A stretch of 11,854 bases of DNA from CAYUCY01 sp964443525. GTDB taxonomy: Bacteria; Pseudomonadota; Alphaproteobacteria; Caedimonadales; Caedimonadaceae. Shown here piece by piece: positions 6,736 through 11,854 of this stretch. The notes below the pieces were generated by a model that saw nothing but the letters and a program-made list of their open reading frames with translations, was not told the DNA's origin and did no database searches. The translations under genes and the position numbers were made by a program. Positions within the stretch are counted from its first letter, which is position 1. Each line of letters starts with the position of its first letter. The stretch is taken from NCBI GenBank assembly GCA_964443525.1, contig CAYUCY010000046.1:1-11854 (forward strand), in the 5' to 3' direction.

Positions 6736-8480
6736 TCACAATCCTCGCCACGCTTGGCGGTTTTTTTGTACTTATTTCTGCAGCAATCATTGTTTTGCTT
6801 TTCAGCATCACAAGCAGGTTCGGACAGATTCAAACAGAGCCCAGAGTCTTAAAAGACAACACGGTCCTCGAATTGACGTTAACGGGACCATTGCTTGAGA
6901 CAAGTACCGAATCGGATCTCCCTTCTCTTTTTAAGCGTTCTTATTCTTTGCATAGTGTTATCTCAACATTAGATCAAGCAGCAGAAAATCCTAAAATTAA
7001 AGGACTTTTAATCCGACTCGATTTTGCAGCAGGCATCGGCTTTGCCCATTTGCAAGAACTTCGTACAGCGCTTCTGCGTTTTAAGGAAGCAGGAAAATTT
7101 ATTTACGGTCATGCCTCTGCTTTAGGAGAGCTCTCAAGCGCCTTATCTACCTATTACCTTGCAACGGCATGTACGGAAATCTGGCTGCAACCTTACGCAC
7201 CCGTCAACTTATCTGGGATGAGTATCGAAATGCCTTTTGCCAAGAAGCTTCTCGAAGATTACGAAGTTAATCCTCAGTTCGCCAGGCGAGAAGAATATAA
7301 AACACTCATGGATTCTCTGACTCAAAAGGAAATGACAGAAGCAAATCGAACTTCTCTCCAAGGCCTTCTGGATTCTTTCTTCACTCAGGTGAGCCAAGGA
7401 ATTACCAAAACTCGAAAGATTTCCAAAACATCTTTGCTTGAGTTGATGAACACGAAGCCCACTCTTTTTGCAGAAGAAGCCTTTGAGGAAAAACTGATTG
7501 ACCGTGTCGCTTACTTTGACGAATTGAAAGATCATATCAAAGATAGACTGGAGAGGGAGCCCGATTATCTCGAACTGGAATATTATATGCATCCCAAGGA
7601 AAAGCAAATCCACCCCGATACGATAGCCGTCATCTACGGCGTTGGAACCATTATGACGACGACCGAAGGCAATAATCCTTTCTTTGATCAGGCTGTCATG
7701 GGTTCTGAGGAAATTCGGAATTCTTTTAAGAGGGCTCTTGAAGATGAATCGGTTAAAGCCATCGTGTTTCGAATCAATAGCGGAGGAGGTTCCCAAACGG
7801 CTTCCGAAACCATCTGGCGAGAAGTTCAATTAGCCCAAAAAAGAGGGGTTCCGGTGATTGCTTCTTTCAGTAATTATGCAGCCTCAGGTGGCTATTGGAT
7901 TGCCTCCCACTGCAATAAGATTGTGGCAAATCCCGGAACGATTACGGGATCTATCGGGGTGATCGCCGGAAAAGTAGCCTCTGAAAACGCTTTCAAAAAA
8001 TTCGGTGTCAATTGGGATGGTGTTAAAATCGGACGCCATGCCGATATGTGGAGTCAAGTCAAACCGTTCGACCCCGAGGCTTGGGAAATCATGGATGCCT
8101 GGGTCGGCAAAGTCTATGACACCTTCCTCAAAAAAGTATCGGAGGGAAGAAAGCTTCCCCTTGAAAAAGTACGTGACATTGCTAAAGGGCGCATTTGGTC
8201 CGGAGAAGAGGCGTACCGTTTGGGACTTGTCGATGATCTGGGAGATCTTAATAAAGCCATTGAAATTGCAAAGCTTGAAGCAGGCCTGAAAGGCGACACT
8301 CCTGTCAATGTCTTAACCTATCCCCGGGTTGAACCCATGATTCGCCGCGTGATCGAATTCTTCGGGCATGACTTTAGTTTCTTGGGTCGTATGAAAGAGA
8401 GTGCTTTGCAGCTCTTGAAATCTCTCGGTGTCCTTCGAGAAGATCTTCTTGAAATGCCTCCTGTGACGGTTCGGGGATAA
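6720..8480 (+). CDS. sppA: Signal peptide peptidase SppA, 67K type
   Basis: This encodes 586 residues, close to the 618 of E. coli SppA. It is an inner-membrane serine protease with its catalytic part in the periplasm, and it degrades signal peptides left after export. One N-terminal membrane anchor (residues 5-29) is followed by the two tandem SppA domains of the long form. The N-terminal domain carries the general-base lysine, Lys194 in REEYKTLMDSL. The C-terminal domain carries the nucleophile, Ser389 in SNYAASGGYWIAS, followed by ANPGTITGSIGVI (403-415). RINSGGGS (351-358) is also typical. Both catalytic residues are intact. The start ATG lies within fabI (16-nt overlap) with CAGGA upstream, implying translational coupling. 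No obvious terminator follows. Confidence 0.96.
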   Translation: MRRTLVTILATLGGFFVLISAAIIVLLFSITSRFGQIQTEPRVLKDNTVLELTLTGPLLETSTESDLPSLFKRSYSLHSVISTLDQAAENPKIKGLLIRLDFAAGIGFAHLQELRTALLRFKEAGKFIYGHASALGELSSALSTYYLATACTEIWLQPYAPVNLSGMSIEMPFAKKLLEDYEVNPQFARREEYKTLMDSLTQKEMTEANRTSLQGLLDSFFTQVSQGITKTRKISKTSLLELMNTKPTLFAEEAFEEKLIDRVAYFDELKDHIKDRLEREPDYLELEYYMHPKEKQIHPDTIAVIYGVGTIMTTTEGNNPFFDQAVMGSEEIRNSFKRALEDESVKAIVFRINSGGGSQTASETIWREVQLAQKRGVPVIASFSNYAASGGYWIASHCNKIVANPGTITGSIGVIAGKVASENAFKKFGVNWDGVKIGRHADMWSQVKPFDPEAWEIMDAWVGKVYDTFLKKVSEGRKLPLEKVRDIAKGRIWSGEEAYRLGLVDDLGDLNKAIEIAKLEAGLKGDTPVNVLTYPRVEPMIRRVIEFFGHDFSFLGRMKESALQLLKSLGVLREDLLEMPPVTVRG

Positions 8481-8500
8481 TATGCAAAAAATTTTTAGGG

Positions 8501-8529
8501 TTGATTACCTCCTCAAATTAATTTAAATT
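8501..8529 (+). promoter_or_regulatory. Candidate promoter for the secreted-protein pair
   Basis: TTGATT (8501-8506) and TAAATT (8524-8529) are 17 bases apart in an AT-rich stretch between sppA and the barrel gene. This is a weak consensus match. The gene at 8565 could also be read through from sppA. Confidence 0.28.
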
Positions 8530-8564
8530 TTATTAAAAATAAAAGTATAATAGGGAGCCAAACA

Positions 8565-9281
8565 ATGAGAAAAAAAGTTTCAATTATTGTTACATCTATA
8601 GTTACGCTTTCAACATCCCTCATGGCTGAGGACGGCCTGCAAAAAGGATTTTATGCAGGGGTTTCAATAGGTGGAAGTGATACAAGTGGCGATCGCTCTG
8701 ACCGTCATATAAGCGCGGGCCCTCCTCCAGTAACGTTTCAACTTTCTCAAAATAAATCTATTGGGGATATTTCTGAGCGGGGAGAGGTGTTTTTAGGATA
8801 TTTCTACCCCTTCATGAAGCCCGGTATAGGCGTAAGTGTCGAAGGATTTTATGGATTTTCTCGCCTCAAAGATCCTGTTCGTTCTGACTTGGGGCTATTG
8901 GCCCCCGCTGCTGGTGTTTTCATCGAAGAAAACCTAGAGGTTTCTCGCTCCTTCGGAGGAAATGTGAGACTCGGACCAATCATCCGTCAGAATCATTTTT
9001 TGGCGGCAATCCTTGGATTTGAAACAGCCCGTTTTTCACGTCGTCATGAAGATGGCATCGGAAAAGAATTCCATCACACGTCAAAATTTGTAACCGGATT
9101 TCAGTATGGAATTTCTTATCAATACGGCTGGGGGAATTCCACGATTGGAATTGAGCTCAAACAAACGCGTTTCCCATCAACGAAACTTGAAAAACTGTCT
9201 CCAACAAATGCTCTATCAACGACAAACTTTAAACTAAATATTAACTCTTTAATGCTAAGATATACGTATAGATTTTACTAA
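8565..9281 (+). CDS. Small outer-membrane beta-barrel protein, unknown role
   Basis: This encodes 238 residues. The start has GGGAG 8 nt upstream. A signal peptide spans residues 1-21 (cleavage after SLMA). The mature protein begins GFYAGVSIGG, a common first strand in the OmpA-like / opacity-porin (porin family, OMP_b-brl) group. It continues with alternating polar and hydrophobic strands (for example GEVFLGYF, GIGVSVEGFYGF, GFQYGISYQYGWG, STIGIELKQTRF) and ends LMLRYTYRFY, with the aromatic terminus used by the BAM complex. An eight-stranded barrel fits the length. There is no OmpA peptidoglycan-binding domain. The ligand or function cannot be told from sequence. The next gene follows after 28 nt, so the two are probably co-transcribed. 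Confidence 0.8.
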   Translation: MRKKVSIIVTSIVTLSTSLMAEDGLQKGFYAGVSIGGSDTSGDRSDRHISAGPPPVTFQLSQNKSIGDISERGEVFLGYFYPFMKPGIGVSVEGFYGFSRLKDPVRSDLGLLAPAAGVFIEENLEVSRSFGGNVRLGPIIRQNHFLAAILGFETARFSRRHEDGIGKEFHHTSKFVTGFQYGISYQYGWGNSTIGIELKQTRFPSTKLEKLSPTNALSTTNFKLNINSLMLRYTYRFY

Positions 9282-9309
9282 AAGGGCAATAAATTAGAGG
9301 AGATTAATC

Positions 9310-10734
9310 ATGAAGAAGCTCTCTGTATCGGTTTTTGCATTAACTTCTGCGCTCATGGTGCCAGCTACCCTTTCAGCAGACGCCTTGACGGCCTTACGCC
9401 AATTAGGGATCGTTAAGCCCCCCGCTCAACAGCCCTCTCCTAACCCAGAAGTAGTTAGCACACATAAAGAAGAACCACATAAAAAAGAAGAGCAGCTACA
9501 ACAAGTTCATGTGGATCAAAATAAGATTCTGCGACTAAAAGAAAAAATACGAGCGCTAAAATTAGAGCTTGAAAGATTACGTCAAGGCGCAGCGAGAGAT
9601 AATATTATTAATGAGCCTGCTCCTATCGCTAAAAAATTTATGCAAGATTATGGTAATCTCAACAGCGCGCAGAGAAATCAAGAATTTAATCCGGTATTCA
9701 TAGACATAAGAGATAAGCAGGATGTTGATACAGCCTATGCGGTTTATGATTTTTTGATGAAAAGATATGAACAAATTGCACAGAAGAATAACCCCGACCA
9801 AAATGATATAAAAGAAGCAGAAGATCTTTTAGGGCAAATGGCAAAAATAGGTGAAGCGCCTGGTGCTTTCGCGCAGGCTGTGGAACGTCATACCAAAGAG
9901 CAAGAAGCAAAGTTAATTCAAAAGCAGATCTTAGAAGATCAACCATTTTTCCAAAATGTAGCCCAAGATGCTGCGGCTAGACTTAATAATGCTCAAAATC
10001 CTCCGATGCTTCTTCTTTTATTGCTTAGGAACCCTGCTCTAATTGTGAAGTCACCTAATTTAAAGAAAGAACAGTGGAGAGCTCTTGGTGGCTATTTGGA
10101 GTATTTAAGTATTAATCAATTACGGGCATTACGCTATCATTTGCAAAAAGATAATAACAGAGCAAATATTCCGGAAGGAGAAGACGGAGATTCTATCAAA
10201 GCATTTCTTGAAGCCCTTACAAATAAAATTAATATTAATGCTCCTCCAAAAGCAATTCGACCTTTTACAAGAAACAGCTTCCGACAATATGCTATGTTGA
10301 TAAATGATATATTGACTCCAGAAGAAAAAGCCGAGAGGGAAATTCAAGCAGATGGATTATCGTATCAAGCTGTTCTGGTAGATGCAAGAAATAGAGAGCA
10401 TGATGTTAATAATCCACCCATGCTTCTTCTGTTTCTTTTGAAAGATCCCACACGTATAGTGCAATCAGGCGCTCTTAGCGCTGTCGATTGGCAACGCCTT
10501 GAGGGATTCCTTCCATACTTAACTGTAAATCAATTGAGAGCGCTCCGCTATCATCTTCAAAAGGATAATAACAGAAATAACATACCAAACAACGAAGTTG
10601 GAAATGCAATTAAAGCTTTCATCTCTTCTATGCGCGTTCATATCGAGAGAGGAGGTAATCCAACGCCCCTAGATAATGTTACTAAAGCTAGATTTCAACA
10701 AACATACCCAGCTTTAATAAATGGGATTCACTGA
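9310..10734 (+). CDS. Exported protein with two diverged ~128-residue repeats, unknown family
   Basis: This encodes 474 residues. GAGGAG lies at good spacing before the ATG. A signal peptide spans residues 1-23 (cleavage after LSA). A Pro-rich then charged linker (37-66) is followed by a coiled coil (about 68-95), a helical region (100-205) and two homologous modules, residues 207-333 and 344-472, offset by 138. Each module has NPPMLLLxLL(R/K)(N/D)P, a Trp-containing helix, (I/V)NQLRALRYHLQKDNNR and IKAF. The 15-residue QLRALRYHLQKDNNR is identical in both copies although the codons differ, so the duplication is old and the motif is under selection. No catalytic motif is recognisable. The mainly helical repeats suggest a binding or scaffold role, and export suggests the envelope or a host-directed factor. 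The stop codon directly abuts an insertion sequence. Confidence 0.8.
   Translation: MKKLSVSVFALTSALMVPATLSADALTALRQLGIVKPPAQQPSPNPEVVSTHKEEPHKKEEQLQQVHVDQNKILRLKEKIRALKLELERLRQGAARDNIINEPAPIAKKFMQDYGNLNSAQRNQEFNPVFIDIRDKQDVDTAYAVYDFLMKRYEQIAQKNNPDQNDIKEAEDLLGQMAKIGEAPGAFAQAVERHTKEQEAKLIQKQILEDQPFFQNVAQDAAARLNNAQNPPMLLLLLLRNPALIVKSPNLKKEQWRALGGYLEYLSINQLRALRYHLQKDNNRANIPEGEDGDSIKAFLEALTNKININAPPKAIRPFTRNSFRQYAMLINDILTPEEKAEREIQADGLSYQAVLVDARNREHDVNNPPMLLLFLLKDPTRIVQSGALSAVDWQRLEGFLPYLTVNQLRALRYHLQKDNNRNNIPNNEVGNAIKAFISSMRVHIERGGNPTPLDNVTKARFQQTYPALINGIH
9928..10308 (+). repeat. Protein-level repeat copy 1
   Basis: This codes for residues 207-333 of the exported protein. It aligns without large gaps to the second copy. 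Identity is concentrated in NPPMLLL and QLRALRYHLQKDNNR, and many synonymous differences occur within those motifs. Confidence 0.85.
10339..10725 (+). repeat. Protein-level repeat copy 2
   Basis: This codes for residues 344-472. It corresponds to copy 1 through YPALING versus YAMLIND, after which the protein stops within two residues. Copy 1 continues into a linker at the same point. The protein therefore ends at a module boundary. Confidence 0.85.
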
Positions 10735-10756
10735 GGCACCGTCAAGTTAATGTGAG
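10735..10756. repeat. IS6-type terminal inverted repeat, left
   Basis: It starts GGCACCGTCAAGTTAAT and pairs with the inverted copy at 11542-11563. Its first base directly follows the TGA of the exported-protein gene. Confidence 0.85.
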
Positions 10757-10786
10757 CGGATGTGGGTAAGTAGATTTGAGGAAAAT

Positions 10787-11521
10787 TTAGGAGCAACGAA
10801 GCCCTTGGGCAACCTCCGGCCAAATGGTGCAGGCTTGTTTGAAAGATTGTCTTTGATGAGAGGCTGGATTTGAATACCGACCACCCTCCAAGGAAAAGAG
10901 ATTCTGACTTTCCCCATGAGAGACAGAGTTCTCTGGATGCCTTGAGGAGACTTGAACCGAATCAGACATTTCTCTTTTCTTCGAGTCGGCTGATGGGCAT
11001 TTTCGACACGATTATTGAGGTCCTTATAAGGACGATGTGCTGTCAAAGGACATAAAGATTTAATCGGCTTATTGTAACTTCTCAATTTACGATGACGATG
11101 ACGCGGGGCTCAGGATAGAAGCCAAAGAGACGGGTCAGGAACCTCTTCGCTGCTTTCTTCTCTCTGCGCTTTTGAAGAAAGACATCAAGCTCACACCCCT
11201 CAGAGTCAATGACCCTCCACAAAATAAAAAGCTCTCCATTGGCTTTGACAAGCATTCCATCCAGAGGCTATTTGTCGGAGGGATTCCTCTCCCGTTTTTT
11301 TGAGGATATCTCTGAAATGGCTTGCGAACGTAATGTTCCAGTCCCGAATGGTCTCATAGCTGACGCCAACCTCTCCATAAGCCACTTGCTCTTTTACATC
11401 CCGAAGGCTGTTATTGAACGTGTGATATAGTCTCACACAGCCTCAGAGATAATGGAAACAGAATAGCGGTGTCTTTTTGGTGCTTTCGTCGGTGGCGTAT
11501 AGGGCCTTTCTCAATTCACAT
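10787..11521 (-). pseudogene. IS6-family transposase remnant
   Basis: IS6 transposase (DDE, rve-type) can be followed across shifting frames on the minus strand. The N-terminal LRDVKE and VSYETIRDW (about 11400-11340) come first. SDK-stop-PLDG follows, where the family has SDxWHLDE; the Trp codon has become TAG at 11268-11270 and His/Glu are lost, although the first catalytic Asp (11259-11261) remains. Next come ANGELFILWRVIDSEG and LDVFLQKRREKKAA. KLRSY (about 11080) follows, where a frameshift beside a GATGAC duplication (11091-11102) removes the second catalytic Asp. ENAHQPTRRKE retains the Glu (11002-11004), then RFKSPQG. A last frame change leads to a C-terminus ending near 10787. At least four frame changes and one nonsense codon make it inactive. 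Confidence 0.9.
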
Positions 11522-11541
11522 CACCAACCCTTATACCATAT

Positions 11542-11563
11542 CCTCAATTAACTTGATGGTGCC
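11542..11563. repeat. IS6-type terminal inverted repeat, right
   Basis: Read on the minus strand it begins GGCACCATCAAGTTAATTGA, matching the left end at 10735 apart from one substitution in the first 17 bases. Confidence 0.85.
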
Positions 11564-11642
11564 CTTAAGCCTCCTGAAGAAAGAAAACTTCCTGAACGGA
11601 AGATTCCTTACCTCTTCCTACTCGATGCGCTCCTCCAGATCC

Positions 11643-11662
11643 ATATAGTTTAGAAACTATAT
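11643..11662. repeat. 20-bp perfect palindrome
   Basis: ATATAGTTT (11643-11651) and AAACTATAT (11654-11662) flank a central AG. It lies between the right end of the insertion sequence and the terminator of the minus-strand gene. It could be a protein-binding site or a leftover operator whose gene was lost next to the insertion sequence. No gene now starts beside it. Confidence 0.6.
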
Positions 11663-11667
11663 TCCTT

Positions 11668-11698
11668 AAAAAGCCTCTCCAATTTGAAGAGGCTTTTT
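11668..11698 (-). terminator. Bidirectional intrinsic terminator of the right-edge gene
   Basis: AAAAAGCCTCT (11668-11678) pairs perfectly with AGAGGCTTTTT (11688-11698) around a 9-nt loop. It lies 11 nt after the minus-strand stop at 11710. T-runs exist on both strands. Confidence 0.92.
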
Positions 11699-11709
11699 CG
11701 GAAGAAAGT

Positions 11710-11854
11710 TTAGTGAGTGAAATCTAACATTTCTCTGTTAATTTTTTCAAGGTCCAGCCTTGCTGCTTCAAGATTTTCATTTGCTTGGCGAAGAAGATCC
11801 GTTGCAATTTTAAGCTGATCTAATGATCCACCATCTAAAATGACAGGAGATTCT
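11710..11854 (-). CDS. 3' end of an unknown coiled-coil gene (partial)
   Basis: The last 47 codons of a minus-strand gene are visible. They end with TAA at 11712-11710, and the 5' part lies beyond the window. The peptide contains SLDQLKIATDLLRQANENLE followed by AARLDLEKINREML and ends DFTH. Heptad-like spacing of Leu and Ile suggests a coiled-coil tail. Coding status is supported by the uninterrupted frame and the well-placed terminator just downstream. The fragment is too short to name. Confidence 0.65.
   Translation of the reverse strand, partial: ESPVILDGGSLDQLKIATDLLRQANENLEAARLDLEKINREMLDFTH

Larger units (their letters stand above)
10735..11563 (-). mobile_element. Decayed IS6-family insertion sequence, complete end to end
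   Basis: The left end GGCACCGTCAAGTTAAT (10735-10751) and the right end read inward, GGCACCATCAAGTTAAT (11563-11547), match at 16 of 17 bases. Similarity continues with TGAG after a 1-base shift. The 829-bp size is normal for the IS6 family, and the enclosed minus-strand transposase remnant belongs to that family. The flanking octamers (TTCACTGA left, CTTAAGCC right) do not match, so there is no target duplication. That would fit an IS6-type adjacent deletion or later rearrangement. Confidence 0.88.

Noticed and set aside
7209..7829. 206-codon minus-strand reading frame opposite sppA
   Set aside because: It lies wholly within sppA, whose catalytic residues and domains are intact. It has no ribosome binding site or family features.
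8546..8551. Perfect -10 hexamer TATAAT
   Set aside because: It lies only 13 nt before the ATG at 8565, so transcription would start within the ribosome binding site. No good -35 is placed for it. Probably chance in AT-rich DNA.
9997..10029. PPMLLLLLL stretch as a transmembrane segment
   Set aside because: Only about 8 hydrophobic residues, flanked by charged and proline residues in both repeats. This is too short to span a membrane and better read as a buried helix.
11209..11430. 73-codon plus-strand frame across the transposase remnant
   Set aside because: The minus strand shows IS6 transposase motifs over the same bases, so the plus frame is a shadow.

Overview
The window looks like a piece of an alphaproteobacterial chromosome of moderate GC content. 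The best evidence is the compact plus-strand run lgt, COG1565-type SAM-dependent methyltransferase (mitochondrial NDUFAF7 relatives), pgeF, fabI, sppA. The first three are commonly neighbours in Alphaproteobacteria. Lineage-specific secreted proteins, decayed insertion sequences and a palindromic element would fit a host-associated lineage (Holosporales or Rickettsiales-like), but that placement is inference.

Layout. Positions 1-467 hold no intact gene. They contain a possible decayed transposase fragment, a 20-bp tandem duplication and an 89-bp palindromic element. Positions 468-1434 carry two minus-strand genes for exported proteins: a small Ser/Glu/Lys-rich protein and a DUF2147 protein. 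A strong hairpin terminator lies between them. Divergent from these is a FadL/OmpP1-type outer-membrane transporter (1636-2913), followed by a clear terminator.

Positions 3181-8480 form a tightly packed envelope and lipid operon. Lgt attaches diacylglycerol to prolipoproteins. The methyltransferase overlaps lgt by 4 nt and is interrupted by an in-frame TGA. PgeF removes toxic by-products of peptidoglycan and purine metabolism. FabI supplies acyl chains for phospholipids. SppA degrades leftover signal peptides at the inner membrane. Most junctions overlap or are very short, so the genes are probably co-transcribed.

Positions 8565-10734 encode two exported proteins: a small beta-barrel and a 474-residue protein with two diverged copies of a ~128-residue module that I cannot assign to a known family. 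Directly after its stop codon lies a complete but inactivated IS6-family element (10735-11563), with matching terminal inverted repeats and a transposase broken by at least four frame changes and a nonsense codon. The right edge (11710-11854) is the 3' end of a minus-strand coiled-coil gene with its terminator.

No tRNA, rRNA, CRISPR array or complete novel multi-gene system is visible. The most unusual items are the repeat-containing secreted protein with its beta-barrel neighbour, the cleanly interrupted methyltransferase with a well-placed internal ribosome binding site, and the palindromic element at 346-434.
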